Shown here piece after piece: positions 52,590 through 62,526 of a stretch of 64,000 nt of DNA (position 1 is its first letter; every line of letters begins with the position of its first letter). Below the pieces are notes generated by a model. It had not been told where the DNA came from. It saw only the letters and a list, made by a program, of their open reading frames with translations, and searched no databases. The stretch is from Mycolicibacterium sarraceniae (GTDB lineage Bacteria > Actinomycetota > Actinomycetes > Mycobacteriales > Mycobacteriaceae). The DNA lies in contig NZ_AP022595.1 in NCBI RefSeq assembly GCF_010731875.1, positions 2,666,001-2,730,000 of the forward strand. The letters are read 5' to 3'. Position numbers and translations under genes: made by a program.

Positions 52590-53156
52590 CAGTCCGGCAC
52601 GGTCATTCATCGCGAAATCATGTGATTCTTCGTTGCCAGCGTAGCTGCTCGCCCACTCGGATTGGCCCAAAGCTGTGCTGATCGGCCGTTGCTGGGCGGT
52701 TTCCGTTAGCAGTGAATCCCGTGTCCAATTCCGGTATGTAGTACAGGGCTAGGCCTTTTGGCTCATTACCAGGCCTCGGTGGTGGCCGGATCCATCACGC
52801 CGCGTGCGTGTTTCGTGGACCCGCGTCCGAGTCAATACCGTTGGTATGTAACAGGAAACGGAGTGCAGTGGCATGGTTCGTGGCTCACGAGCCGGGTCTT
52901 CGAGAGTGGTCATCGACACAACCCGGCGGATACGAACACACGAAAAGATCTAGGCCTAGATCTAATTCAAGATTCGCTCTGATGGACTATGTACTGATAC
53001 TCAGGGTGGGCCGATATTGGGGACTGTCCGTTTAACTCAACAACGTCGTTCGAGACCATTGGTGGGCAAGCGAATTGATTGCGGGATATCTCGCAACCGC
53101 ACCGTGACAGTTAACGCGCCAGGTGTCGACGCAGGTATTACTCTGAGGGGGCTACC
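52590..53156. other. 567-bp intergenic region upstream of the second PGRS gene
   Basis: No supportable gene. Besides the palindrome at 52946 it has a direct repeat of GGTATGTA (52733-52740 and 52843-52850, 110 bp apart) and a short inverted repeat ATACC-GTT-GGTAT (52835-52847). The part 52925-53030 is comparatively AT-rich and could be the promoter region. Confidence 0.45.
52946..52963. promoter_or_regulatory. Perfect 18-bp palindrome AGATCTAGGCCTAGATCT
   Basis: The 9-bp arms are exact with no spacer, about 194 bp upstream of the PGRS gene's TTG. The core CTAGGCCT recurs at 52749-52756. A dimeric regulator site is the simplest reading. Confidence 0.5.
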
Positions 53157-54833
53157 TTGTCCAAATATCATGAGTGCGCGCCGCAGTCGTCGGCTCGCCG
53201 ATACGTCACGTCCGGAGCATGTTTGGCGATCGGGGCCGCAGGAGCAGCGACAGTCGGGATCGGTGTCTTTCTGGCCGTCCACCCTGTCTGGCCGGATTCT
53301 GTTGTCACTGCTGACGTGCAACTGGCCTCGGTCGATTCACCGCTGCCCTTAGGGCCGCCGACTATCTGTGCGGTGTCGAATGGATCCTGCGACAGCCTGT
53401 TCCGGACGCACACCCCGTCAGCCTCGGTCTCGGCGATCACGACGGGCGCCGCGGCCCAGTTGGCCAAACAGCAGCCGATGTTCGGTCCCGGCGGTTGGTT
53501 GATCGGCAACGGTCTCAACGCAAATGCCGCCACCTGCACCGCACCGTGCAACGGCGGCAATGGCGGGCTGCTGTGGGGCAATGGCGGCAACGGTGCCCTA
53601 GGCGGCAGCGGCGGCAAGGGTGGGTTGTTGTTCGGCAACGGAGGCAACGGGGCCAATGGAGCTGACGCCGTCTATGACGCGACGACAGGCAAGCTGATCG
53701 CCGCTGCCACGGCCGGCGGCAACGGCGGTGCCGCCGGGCTCTTCGGTCACGGCGGAAATGGCGGTAAGGGCGGCAACGACATTCAGGCCATGCCTCCCGT
53801 TGATGCGCAACCTCTAGATGCCACTGGCGGAGCCGGGGGCAAGGGTGGCAGAGGTGGCCTGATGAGAGGCGATGCCGGCAACGGCGGCCAGGGCGGTAAC
53901 GCGTTGGCACTTTATGGCAATGCCACCGGCGGCGCTGCCGGACAGGGCGGATCAGCGATGATGGGCAACGCCGGCGACGGTGGTCTTGGCGGTACCGCGC
54001 AGGCTCAGGGTCTCGGGTTCACCGCGCATGGCGGTAACGGCGGCAACGGCGGCTCGACCATGATCGGTAATGCTGGAAACGGTGGCAAAGCGGAATTCGG
54101 TAGCGCGAACGACGGTGTGGGGACCGGCGGGACGCCCGGAGTCGGGGGGAACGCACTGATCCTCGGAAACGGGGGCAACGGCGGATGGGGTGGTGACAGC
54201 TATAACAACCTGCCGGCCGACCCGTCGGGCTCCGCCGATATCACTGGCGTGACCGGTGGCGCCGGGGGCCACGGCGGGCTGCTCGGCGGCGACGGGGGCA
54301 CCGGAGGCGAAGGCGGCTACGTGCGTTCCCGGAACGGTGACGCCACCGGTGGCGCCGGCGGAGTCGGCGGCGGGTCGAACATGGGCACCGGCGGCCACGG
54401 TGGCCTCGGCGGCTACGCCGACTCCTACGGTTCGGGGACGACGGCGACCGGCGGTCGCGGTGGCTCCGGCGGTCAGTCGGTGATGGGCGATGGCGGTACG
54501 GGTGGAACCGGCGGCTCCAGCGATGTCTATTGCTCCGATGACACCGCGAGCGGCGGTACCGGCGGGACCGGTGGCCGATCAGTCATCAATGGGTCGGGCG
54601 GCGCCGGCGGTACGGGCGGCTACGCCGAAGCTGCCAAAGGCGGGACGGCATCCGGAGGTGCCGGTGGCACTGGTGGAAAGGGCGGATTTGCGGCCCGTCC
54701 CGGCGGCAAGGGCGGCGACGGCGGCAATGCGGCGGGCGGCAAGACCAACACCGGCGGGACCGGGGGCGCGGGAGGGGCCGGCGGCACCGGGGGAGCACAC
54801 GGTCCAAGCGGCACCAGCGGAAAGGGCTCCTAG
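53157..54833 (+). CDS. Secreted PGRS-repeat protein lacking a PE domain
   Basis: 558 residues from TTG 53157, supported by GAGGGGG five bases upstream. Residues 1-~50: signal sequence (YVTSGACLAIGAAGAATVGI, cleavage near VVTA). Residues ~50-110: linker with three Cys. Residues ~112-140: FGPGGWLIGNGLNANAATCT and APCNGGNGGLLWGNGG, which is like the GRPLI-type lead-in of PE_PGRS domains. Residues ~125-558: PGRS repeats (GGxGG), ending GTGGAHGPSGTSGKGS without a separate C-terminal domain. There is no PE domain. Probably an envelope or extracellular protein. Lies directly after the glycan locus in the same direction. Confidence 0.8.
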   Translation: MSKYHECAPQSSARRYVTSGACLAIGAAGAATVGIGVFLAVHPVWPDSVVTADVQLASVDSPLPLGPPTICAVSNGSCDSLFRTHTPSASVSAITTGAAAQLAKQQPMFGPGGWLIGNGLNANAATCTAPCNGGNGGLLWGNGGNGALGGSGGKGGLLFGNGGNGANGADAVYDATTGKLIAAATAGGNGGAAGLFGHGGNGGKGGNDIQAMPPVDAQPLDATGGAGGKGGRGGLMRGDAGNGGQGGNALALYGNATGGAAGQGGSAMMGNAGDGGLGGTAQAQGLGFTAHGGNGGNGGSTMIGNAGNGGKAEFGSANDGVGTGGTPGVGGNALILGNGGNGGWGGDSYNNLPADPSGSADITGVTGGAGGHGGLLGGDGGTGGEGGYVRSRNGDATGGAGGVGGGSNMGTGGHGGLGGYADSYGSGTTATGGRGGSGGQSVMGDGGTGGTGGSSDVYCSDDTASGGTGGTGGRSVINGSGGAGGTGGYAEAAKGGTASGGAGGTGGKGGFAARPGGKGGDGGNAAGGKTNTGGTGGAGGAGGTGGAHGPSGTSGKGS

Positions 54834-54860
54834 CCCTCCGGGACGGGGGAACCCCGAGCC

Positions 54861-54893
54861 GGCCGCGGGTGGAGTTCCCCTTCCCCCGCGGCC
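54861..54893. terminator. Bidirectional terminator between PGRS gene and dapD
   Basis: GGCCGCGGG (54861-54869) and CCCGCGGCC (54885-54893) form a perfect 9-bp stem with a 15-nt loop, in the 71 bp between two convergent stop codons. A smaller stem AGGGCT-CCT-AGCCCT lies across the PGRS stop codon. No T-run. Confidence 0.55.
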
Positions 54894-54904
54894 TCCGGCG
54901 TCAG

Positions 54905-55849
54905 TCAGTTGGCGTGCAACGCCTCGTTGAGTGCGATGCCCTTACCGTCACTAGCCACCACTTCGACCGCGCCGGACACCGAATTGCGCCGGAACAGAAG
55001 GTTATTCGCGCCGGAGAATTCCCGGGCCTTGACGGTCGTGCCGTCCGGGGTGGTGACCTTGGTGCCCGCGGTCACGTACAGGCCGGCCTCGATGATGCAG
55101 TCGTCGCCGAGTGAAATGCCCAGCCCCGCATTGGCGCCCAGCAGACAGCGCTTGCCCACCGAGATCACCTCGGTGCCACCACCGGACAGGGTGCCCATGA
55201 TCGAGGCACCGCCACCGACGTCGGAGCCGTCGTCGACGACCACACCCGCCGAGATGCGGCCCTCCACCATCGAGGCGCCTAGCGTCCCAGCGTTGTAGTT
55301 CACGAAGCCTTCGTGCATGACGGTGGTGCCCGGCGCCAGATGTGCGCCAAGGCGCACCCGGTCGGCGTCAGCTATCCGCACACCGGACGGCAGCACGTAG
55401 TCGACCATCCGCGGGAACTTGTCCACCCCATAGACCGTCACGTGCCCGCGGCTGCGCAGTCGCAGCCGGACGTCCTCGAAGCCCTCGATCTGGCACGGCC
55501 CGAAGTTGGTCCACACCACGTTGGTCAGCAGACCGAAGATGCCGTCCAGGTTCAGCCCGTGCGGCTCGACCAGCCGATGCGAGAGCAGGTGCAGCCGCAG
55601 GTAGGCGTCATAGGTGTCGGCGGGTTTGTCGTTCAGGTCGGCGATCACCGTGCGCACGACGATGGTCTCGACACCGCGCGCCACATCGGGTCCGGCCAGG
55701 GCCGCCAGATCGTCGGGCACCTCGGCGACCGAGAGCCGGGTGCTGCCCGCCGGGCTGTAGGCGCCCAGCTCGGGGTCCGGGAACCAGGTGTCGAGGACGA
55801 TGCCGTCCTCGGTGATGGTGGCCAATCCGACGCCCGCAGCAGAAGTCAC
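54905..55849 (-). CDS. dapD: Tetrahydrodipicolinate N-succinyltransferase
   Basis: 314 residues from GTG 55849, which has GGAG four bases upstream and fits the known N-terminus ([11 protein letters not shown]); the frame is open to 55888. The left-handed beta-helix hexapeptide region is plain ([57 protein letters not shown]). The enzyme transfers succinyl from succinyl-CoA to tetrahydrodipicolinate, upstream of DapC. Divergent from dapE with 98 bp between. Matches Rv1201c. Confidence 0.95.
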   Translation of the reverse strand: MTSAAGVGLATITEDGIVLDTWFPDPELGAYSPAGSTRLSVAEVPDDLAALAGPDVARGVETIVVRTVIADLNDKPADTYDAYLRLHLLSHRLVEPHGLNLDGIFGLLTNVVWTNFGPCQIEGFEDVRLRLRSRGHVTVYGVDKFPRMVDYVLPSGVRIADADRVRLGAHLAPGTTVMHEGFVNYNAGTLGASMVEGRISAGVVVDDGSDVGGGASIMGTLSGGGTEVISVGKRCLLGANAGLGISLGDDCIIEAGLYVTAGTKVTTPDGTTVKAREFSGANNLLFRRNSVSGAVEVVASDGKGIALNEALHAN

Positions 55850-55947
55850 GGTGCTCCACCGTAATACATCGGCGCCGCCGGCTGACACGAAAGTTTTCGC
55901 TCACCACGGCGGAGCGCAGCGCCCCTGAGAAGCTAGCCTGGGAAGTT

Positions 55948-57024
55948 GTGTCCGACCCTGTACTAGACCTGAGGGCTGACCCGATCGCGCTGACCGCCGC
56001 GCTCGTCGACATCCCGAGCGTCTCGCGTGACGAGGCCAGGATCGCCGACGCGGTGGAAGCCGCGCTGCGCGCGCAAACGACTGGTTACCAGATTGTCCGC
56101 AATGGGAACGCGGTGCTGGCACGAACGAACTTCGGCCTGCCCTCGCGAGTGGTGCTGGCCGGGCATCTGGACACGGTGCCGATAGCCGATAACGTGCCGT
56201 CCCGCGTCGAGGGCGATCACCTGTTCGGGTGCGGCGCATCGGATATGAAATCCGGTGACGCGGTCTTCCTGCACTTGGCTGCCACCATCGCCGAACCGGC
56301 CCACGACATCACGCTGATCTTCTACGACTGCGAGGAGATCGAAGCCAGTGCCAATGGGCTGAACCGCATCGAGCGTGAACTGCCGGACTGGCTGCAGGCC
56401 GACGTCGCGATCCTCGGTGAACCCTCCGGCGGCTATATCGAAGCCGGCTGCCAGGGCACCCTGCGGGTGGTTATCTCGGCCGACGGTACCCGCGCGCATT
56501 CGGCGCGATCATGGTTGGGCGACAACGCAATTCACAAACTCGGGGCGGTTCTGGACCGGCTCTCGGCCTACGATGCCCGCATCGTCGACATCGACGGCTG
56601 CACCTACCGGGAGGGCCTGTCGGCGGTGCGGATCGAGGGCGGCGTGGCCGGCAACGTCATCCCCGATGCCGCGGCGCTGACCGTCAACTTCCGATTTGCC
56701 CCCGACCGCTCACCGGAGGCGGCGCTGGCCCATGTGCGGCAGGTGTTCGACGGCCTCGACGTGCGCCTGGAGCAGACCGATGTGGCTGCCGGTGCGCTGC
56801 CGGGATTGCAGCACCCTGCGGCAGCCGCGCTGGTGGCGGCGGCCGACGGACTGGTACGCGCCAAATACGGCTGGACCGACGTCGCCCGCTTCGCCGCGCT
56901 CGGCGTCCCCGCGGTGAACTACGGCCCCGGTGATCCGAACCTGGCGCACAAGCGTGACGAGCGGGTGGCGGTCGCCCAGATCAGCGCCGTCGCCGACACC
57001 TTGCGGCGCTACCTGACGGCCTGA
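55948..57024 (+). CDS. dapE: N-succinyl-LL-diaminopimelate desuccinylase (M20 family)
   Basis: 358 residues from a GTG. Metallopeptidase M20 ligands: H73/D75 in GHLDTVP, D99 in GASDMKSG (bridging), E129/E130 in DCEEIE, and the late His in NLAHKRDE. It releases succinate from N-succinyl-LL-DAP, giving LL-DAP for lysine and peptidoglycan. dapC, dapD and dapE in this window cover three consecutive steps. The 3' end overlaps the convergent gene by 16 bp. Matches Rv1202. Confidence 0.95.
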   Translation: MSDPVLDLRADPIALTAALVDIPSVSRDEARIADAVEAALRAQTTGYQIVRNGNAVLARTNFGLPSRVVLAGHLDTVPIADNVPSRVEGDHLFGCGASDMKSGDAVFLHLAATIAEPAHDITLIFYDCEEIEASANGLNRIERELPDWLQADVAILGEPSGGYIEAGCQGTLRVVISADGTRAHSARSWLGDNAIHKLGAVLDRLSAYDARIVDIDGCTYREGLSAVRIEGGVAGNVIPDAAALTVNFRFAPDRSPEAALAHVRQVFDGLDVRLEQTDVAAGALPGLQHPAAAALVAAADGLVRAKYGWTDVARFAALGVPAVNYGPGDPNLAHKRDERVAVAQISAVADTLRRYLTA

Positions 57025-59072
57025 ACCCCGGCCTCGGCCAGTTTCGCCAGCGCGGCGGCGGCGTGGGTGTCGCCGAGGCGCTCAGCCTGCTCCCACGCCC
57101 ACACCGCGGTTCCCAGCTGTCCGGTGCGCTCGGCGCCACGCGCCGCCTCGCGCGCCGCCAACACCGCGCCGTCGACGTCACCCATCGCCGTCAGCTGCCA
57201 CGCTCGCGCCACCGCCAGCTCGGGGGCGAACAACGCCGACTTGGTGCCGTGCCGGGACTCGGCCCGGCTCAGCGTCTTGGCCGACCCGGCGATATCGCCC
57301 TGCTGGGCCTGCGCGGTGGCCAACAACATCAGCGACAGCGGTCCCCAGGAATAGCCGGTCCGATCCAGGGTGGCCGCGGCCGGGGCCAGCAGCCGCGCCG
57401 CGCCCGCCGGATCGCCCTGGGCGATCAGCACCTGAGCCATCAGCACCTCACCGATCGAGCGGCCGGGCTGGGCCAGCTCGGCAAAATCGGTGAACTCCCC
57501 TGCGGTGTCGTGCGCCGCCTCCGGCCTCCCGGCCATCAACAGTGTGGTCGTCTGCGCCAGCCCGACGGTGAACCGCAACAGTCCGGGATGCTCGGCACCC
57601 AGCGCCCGCTCAACAAATGCCCCCACCTGATCGAACCGGCCCATCCGCGCCGAACACAACGCCGAGGCGCTGGCCCCCCACGCCACCGCCATATCCGGCG
57701 CCTCCGGGGCGGCCAGTACTTCGGCGGCGATCTCGACCGCTCTGGCGAGGTTTCCGGCGTTCATCGCGAACGTGGCCGACAGGGCATCCAGCGTCAGCCG
57801 GTCGGCTGTCGTGCTGATCCGTTTGCGGATGTTCTGCAGGAATGCGGTGGCACGCTCGGGTTCCGAGAGCATCCAGAACTGGTTGGCCGCCCGCGGTAAG
57901 GCCCACGCCATCACCTCGGCTTCCGATAGCGCGTCGGCATCGACGTCGGCCAGTACCGAATCCGCTTCACGGCCGCGCCCCTGCCAGGCCAGCGCATAGC
58001 TCAGCGCCAGCCGGGCATCGAAGCGCTCACCGCGCTGAAGCGCCGACGCGGCCAGCCGCTCGCTGACGTTCAGATCGCCCAGCCGCAACGCCTGCTGAGC
58101 GGCGGCCACCACATCATCGACCGACTCGGGGGCATCGCTGTCCAGGGCCAGTACCGCGCGGCCCAGCCGGTCGGCGAGATCGCGGCTGGGTACCGTCGCC
58201 AGCTGGTTCACGATCTCGGTGCGCAGCCGGCGGGTATCAGCAGGATCGGCGGCCTTGGTGCCCCGCTCGAGGAACAGCGGGTGGCCGGCATAGACCATCG
58301 ATCCGAATAGCGTTGCTGCTCCGGCTAATTCGGCTTGGTTGACGCCGTCGTCACCGGCCAGCGCGACCAGATCGGAACGCGAGAGCGGTTCGCGCACGCC
58401 CAGGTAGGCCAGCACGGTGCGAACCGGCGCGGGCAGCTCGGCCAGATAGGCGTCGATCAGCGCGTCCAATGAGGTGGCCACCGAATGTGTCTGCGTCAGC
58501 ATCCGCAGCTCCAGCGGGTTGCCCCCGCTACGCCGGTAGGCGTCCTCGCGTGGTTCGTCCAATGCCGCCAGCACGAACTGAGTTTCGGCCTCGTCCAGCG
58601 GACCGACATCCAGGCGGGCCAGTAAACCGTCCTCCCACAGTGCGGCGACCGCCGACGGCAGCGCCCCGCCCGCGCGTACCGTCACGACCAGCCGCACCTG
58701 CGGCTGGCGGGCCAGCTGATAGACCAGGGTGGCCGAGAGCGGATCGAGCAGTTGGGCGTCGTCGACGATGATCAGCGTGCTGTCCGTTTGGGCCAGAAGC
58801 GAATCCAGCGCTGAGCGGATCAGCGCCGCCGGCTTGCCGACCTCACTCACCTCGACCAGCGGACCGAACGCCCCGAACGGCACCCTGGCTTGCGTCGCGG
58901 TGGCGATCACCCGCACCGGGCTCTTCTCGCCCAGCCGATCGGCGATCTGTTCGGCCAGCGTCGTCTTACCGGTCCCGTCAGCGCCCACCAGCGCCACTGC
59001 CCCCTGGCTCTCGAGGAGGTGGATCGCAGTGTCTACAGCGTGGCGCGGCGCGAGAGGCCACCGAATCGGCAT
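57009..59072 (-). CDS. AAA/STAND-type ATPase with helical repeats, Rv1204c-like
   Basis: 687 residues. Walker [10 protein letters not shown] (30-38) and Walker B LIIVDDAQ (100-107) are intact. The N-terminal ATPase (~1-240) is followed by a winged-helix-like stretch ([20 protein letters not shown]) and then ~400 residues of TPR-like helices ([40 protein letters not shown]). The layout is that of LAL/MalT-type regulators, but the usual C-terminal LuxR helix-turn-helix is missing; the protein ends in the TPR region. It may be a signalling ATPase without DNA binding. Conserved at this place in mycobacteria (Rv1203c/Rv1204c); function unknown. Confidence 0.78.
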   Translation of the reverse strand: MPIRWPLAPRHAVDTAIHLLESQGAVALVGADGTGKTTLAEQIADRLGEKSPVRVIATATQARVPFGAFGPLVEVSEVGKPAALIRSALDSLLAQTDSTLIIVDDAQLLDPLSATLVYQLARQPQVRLVVTVRAGGALPSAVAALWEDGLLARLDVGPLDEAETQFVLAALDEPREDAYRRSGGNPLELRMLTQTHSVATSLDALIDAYLAELPAPVRTVLAYLGVREPLSRSDLVALAGDDGVNQAELAGAATLFGSMVYAGHPLFLERGTKAADPADTRRLRTEIVNQLATVPSRDLADRLGRAVLALDSDAPESVDDVVAAAQQALRLGDLNVSERLAASALQRGERFDARLALSYALAWQGRGREADSVLADVDADALSEAEVMAWALPRAANQFWMLSEPERATAFLQNIRKRISTTADRLTLDALSATFAMNAGNLARAVEIAAEVLAAPEAPDMAVAWGASASALCSARMGRFDQVGAFVERALGAEHPGLLRFTVGLAQTTTLLMAGRPEAAHDTAGEFTDFAELAQPGRSIGEVLMAQVLIAQGDPAGAARLLAPAAATLDRTGYSWGPLSLMLLATAQAQQGDIAGSAKTLSRAESRHGTKSALFAPELAVARAWQLTAMGDVDGAVLAAREAARGAERTGQLGTAVWAWEQAERLGDTHAAAALAKLAEAGVQAVR

Positions 59073-59145
59073 AGCCGGACTTTATTTGCGCAGGCCGCCA
59101 ACGGGAGGGCAATAGCGGAGAAATCGGCTGGGTTAGGTTTGCCCC

Positions 59146-59715
59146 GTGCAACCCGGATCCGAGAACAGTGACGACGAGTGGGCGGTATGTGTGTACTGCG
59201 CGTCCGGCCCGCGCCACCCTGAGCTGCTCGATCTTGCCCGCAAGGTCGGCGAGGCGATCGCCGACCGCGGCTGGACGCTGGTGTCCGGCGGGGGCAACGT
59301 GTCGGCGATGGGGGCGGTGGCCGAGGGAGCGCGGTCGCACGGCGGGCGCACCGTCGGGGTCATCCCGAAGGTGCTCGTGCATCGCGAACTCGCCGACGTC
59401 GATGCCGACGAGCTGATCGTCACCGACACCATGCGGCAGCGCAAACAAGTGATGGAAGACCGCAGCGACGCCTTCCTGGCACTGCCCGGCGGGATCGGCA
59501 CGCTGGAGGAACTTTTTGAAACGTGGACCGCGGGGTACCTGGGTATGCATGCCAAGCCGGTGGTGCTGCTGGATCCCGCCGGCCACTATGACGGTCTGCG
59601 AACCTGGCTGGCAGCGCTGGTCGAGCCCGGTTATGTCCCTCAGGCGGCGTTGGACCGGTTGGTTGTTGTCGATGATGTCGCGACCGCGATCGAGGTCTGC
59701 GCGGCCGGACTGTAG
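59146..59715 (+). CDS. LOG-family protein (cytokinin riboside 5'-monophosphate phosphoribohydrolase type)
   Basis: 189 residues from a GTG. The LOG signature is complete: PGGIGTLEE (114-122) and the upstream Arg/Lys of DTMRQRKQVM (95-104), with SGGGNVSAMGAVAEGA as the phosphate-binding loop. LOG enzymes release a free base from nucleoside monophosphates; Rv1205 of M. tuberculosis is the counterpart and makes cytokinins. Followed by fadD6 at 54 bp. Confidence 0.9.
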   Translation: MQPGSENSDDEWAVCVYCASGPRHPELLDLARKVGEAIADRGWTLVSGGGNVSAMGAVAEGARSHGGRTVGVIPKVLVHRELADVDADELIVTDTMRQRKQVMEDRSDAFLALPGGIGTLEELFETWTAGYLGMHAKPVVLLDPAGHYDGLRTWLAALVEPGYVPQAALDRLVVVDDVATAIEVCAAGL

Positions 59716-59769
59716 CGGCCCGGGGTTACGCTGAGCGCGGGACGGGCGAGACAGCTGGAGGTGGCGCCG

Positions 59770-61569
59770 ATGGACAGTGACAATTCCGGGGAGTCTGGTG
59801 CGCGGAAGTCGGTGGGACTGCTCGATCTTGCGGCGCGGTTGCCGGCCGTACTGATGGATGCGCCGGTGATCGTGCGCGGTGCCGTGACCGGCTTCCTGGC
59901 GCTGCCGACGACGAAGACCTCGATCGGCAAGGTGTTCCAGGACCGTGCCGCCCGCTCCGGCGACCATGTGTTCCTCCGCTTCGGTGACGAGAAGATCACC
60001 TACCGGGAGGCCAACGAGACCGCGAATCGGTTCGCGGCGGTGTTGGCCGACAAGGGAGTTGGCCGCGGCGACGTCGTCGGCATCATGTTGCGCAACTCGC
60101 CCAACGCGGTGCTGATGATGCTCGCCGCCGTCAAATGCGGTGCCGTCGCGGGCATGCTGAACTATCACCAGCGCTCAGATGTGTTGTCGCACAGCATCGG
60201 TCTGCTCAAGGCAACGGTCGTGGTCGCCGAGTCCGACCTGATCGACCCGATCAAGGAGAGCGGCGCCGAGCCGGGCCAGCTGATGACGATCGAAGAGCTC
60301 GTCGAGCAGGCCGAGGGGAAGCCCATCGGCAACCCCGCCTCGGCCTCGGAGGTCCGGGCCAAGGACACCGCGTTCTACATCTTCACCTCCGGCACCACCG
60401 GCCATCCCAAGGCCAGCGTGATGACCCACCACCGCTGGCTGCGCGCCCTGGCCGCGTTCGGCGGGCTGGGTCTTCGGCTCAAGAGCAGCGACACCCTGTA
60501 CTGCCCGCTGCCGCTCTACCACAACAACGCGCTCACGGTCGCGTTGTCCTCGGTGATCAACGCGGGCGGCACACTGGCGCTGGGCAAGTCGTTCTCGGCG
60601 TCGCGGTTCTGGGACGAAGTCATCCAGATGCAGGCCACCGCCTTCATCTACATCGGCGAGGTATGTCGCTACCTGCTCAACCAGCCGGCCAAGGCCACCG
60701 ACACCGCGCACAAGATCCGGGTCATCGCCGGCAACGGGCTGCGCCCGGAGATCTGGGACGAGTTCACCCGCCGGTTCGGTATCGGCCGGGTTGCGGAGTT
60801 CTACGCCGCCAGTGAGGGCAACGCCGCGTTCATCAATATCTTCAACATCCCCAAGAGCACGGGTGTGAGCCCGACACCGCTGGCCTACGTGGAATACGAC
60901 GCCGAGACCGGCGAGCCGGTGCGCGATGAGAACGGCCGGGTTCGCAAGGTGCCGCCGGGCCAGCCTGGTCTGCTGATCAGCCCGGTGAACAAGTTATCGC
61001 CCTTCGACGGCTACACCGATAAGGAAGCCAGCGAGAAGAAGCTGGTGCGCAACGTCTTCAAAGAGGGCGATGTCTGGTTCAACACCGGTGACGTGATGAA
61101 CCCGCAGGGCATGGCCCACGCCGCGTTCGCCGACCGGCTCGGCGACACCTTCCGGTGGAAGGGTGAGAACGTCGCCACTACGCAGGTCGAAGGCGCACTT
61201 GGCGAGGACAAGAACATTGAGGAGTCGACGGTGTTCGGCGTGGAGGTACCCGACACGGGCGGGCGGGCCGGGATGGCCGCGATCAAGTTGCGCGACGGCG
61301 CGGAGTTCGACGGTAAGGCGCTGGCTGCAACGGTGTACGGCAAGCTGCCCAGCTTCGCGATACCGCTGTTCATCCGGATCGTCGAGTCACTGGAGACCAC
61401 GTCGACGTTCAAGAGCCGCAAGGTCGACCTGCGCAAGCAGGCTTACGGCGGCGACGGCGAAGAGATCGAGGACCCGCTGTACGTGCTGAAGGGTAAGGAG
61501 GACGGCTACGTGCCGTTCTACCCGGAGTACCCCGAGGAAGTCGCCTCCGGCGCTCGCCCCAAGGGCTAG
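59770..61569 (+). CDS. fadD6: Very-long-chain fatty-acid CoA ligase / transporter FadD6
   Basis: 599 residues from ATG 59770 (GGAGG eight bases upstream); GTG 59761 would add three. AMP-binding motif YIFTSGTTGHPKA, then FYAASEGN, WFNTGDVM, and DRLGDTFRWKGENVATTQVE typical of the FATP/FadD6 branch. It couples uptake and CoA-activation of long-chain fatty acids, at the membrane. High similarity to Rv1206 over the whole length. Confidence 0.93.
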   Translation: MDSDNSGESGARKSVGLLDLAARLPAVLMDAPVIVRGAVTGFLALPTTKTSIGKVFQDRAARSGDHVFLRFGDEKITYREANETANRFAAVLADKGVGRGDVVGIMLRNSPNAVLMMLAAVKCGAVAGMLNYHQRSDVLSHSIGLLKATVVVAESDLIDPIKESGAEPGQLMTIEELVEQAEGKPIGNPASASEVRAKDTAFYIFTSGTTGHPKASVMTHHRWLRALAAFGGLGLRLKSSDTLYCPLPLYHNNALTVALSSVINAGGTLALGKSFSASRFWDEVIQMQATAFIYIGEVCRYLLNQPAKATDTAHKIRVIAGNGLRPEIWDEFTRRFGIGRVAEFYAASEGNAAFINIFNIPKSTGVSPTPLAYVEYDAETGEPVRDENGRVRKVPPGQPGLLISPVNKLSPFDGYTDKEASEKKLVRNVFKEGDVWFNTGDVMNPQGMAHAAFADRLGDTFRWKGENVATTQVEGALGEDKNIEESTVFGVEVPDTGGRAGMAAIKLRDGAEFDGKALAATVYGKLPSFAIPLFIRIVESLETTSTFKSRKVDLRKQAYGGDGEEIEDPLYVLKGKEDGYVPFYPEYPEEVASGARPKG

Positions 61570-61650
61570 GGGCAAAATTCCCGGGTCGCTTCGCTCCTGC
61601 CCGCCGGTCGCAATTTCGTCGATCTCGGCGTCGGCAGGCACCATAGTGGG

Positions 61651-62526
61651 GTGAAGTCGACGTTCTGCGGACGGCCGGTGGCCGGTGATCGCGCGCTGAT
61701 CATGGCGATCGTCAACCGCACACCCGACTCGTTCTACGACCGCGGCGCCACCTTCACCGATGAGGCAGCAAAGGCCGCCGCCCACCGCGTCGTGGCCGAC
61801 GGCGCTGATGTGGTCGATGTCGGGGGAGTGAAAGCGGGGCCGGGCAGCCTGGTCGACGCCGACGAGGAGATCGCCCGTGTGGTGCCGTTCATCGAATGGC
61901 TGCGTGGCGAATACCCCGACCAGCTGATCAGCGTCGATACCTGGCGCGCCTCGGTGGCCAAACAGGCCTGCGCGGCCGGAGCCGACCTGATCAACGACAC
62001 CTGGGCCGGCGCCGATCCGGCGTTGCCCGAGGTCGCGGCGGAGTTCGGGGCTGGGCTGGTGTGCTCACACACCGGCGGTGCGGAGCCGCGGACTCGGCCG
62101 TTCCGGGTCACCTACGGGACCACTGTGACCGGTGTGGTCGACGACGTCATCGCCGAAGTCACCTCCGCCGCCGAACGTGCCGTGAAAATCGGGGTCGCCC
62201 GGGACGCGATATTGATCGATCCGACCCACGATTTCGGCAAAAACACTCACCACGGCCTTACTTTGTTGCGCCACGTAAAAGATCTTGTTAAGACCGGATG
62301 GCCCGTCCTGATGGCACTGAGCAACAAAGATTTCGTCGGGGAGACTTTGGGTGTGGAGCTCACTCAACGCCTCGAGGGCACGCTGGCAGCGACCGCCCTG
62401 GCCGCTGCCGACGGAGCCCGGATGTTCCGGGTGCACGAAGTGGGACCCACTCGGCGCGTGCTGGAAATGGTCGCGTCGATCCGTGGGGAGCGTCCCCCGG
62501 CGCGGACGGTGAGGGGCCTGGCATGA
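61651..62526 (+). CDS. folP2: FolP2, dihydropteroate synthase homologue
   Basis: 291 residues from a GTG. DHPS-type TIM barrel: IMAIVNRTPDSFYDRGATF (first loop), ADVVDVGGVKAGPG, ISVDTWRASVAKQACAAGA, LINDTWAGAD, and FRVHEVGPTRRVLEMV at the end. Compared with true DHPS, several pterin/pABA-loop residues differ; the M. tuberculosis FolP2 is known not to act as a DHPS. It overlaps gpgS by four bases (ATGA), which suggests a role in glucosylglycerate/MGLP metabolism, not folate. Confidence 0.9.
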   Translation: MKSTFCGRPVAGDRALIMAIVNRTPDSFYDRGATFTDEAAKAAAHRVVADGADVVDVGGVKAGPGSLVDADEEIARVVPFIEWLRGEYPDQLISVDTWRASVAKQACAAGADLINDTWAGADPALPEVAAEFGAGLVCSHTGGAEPRTRPFRVTYGTTVTGVVDDVIAEVTSAAERAVKIGVARDAILIDPTHDFGKNTHHGLTLLRHVKDLVKTGWPVLMALSNKDFVGETLGVELTQRLEGTLAATALAAADGARMFRVHEVGPTRRVLEMVASIRGERPPARTVRGLA

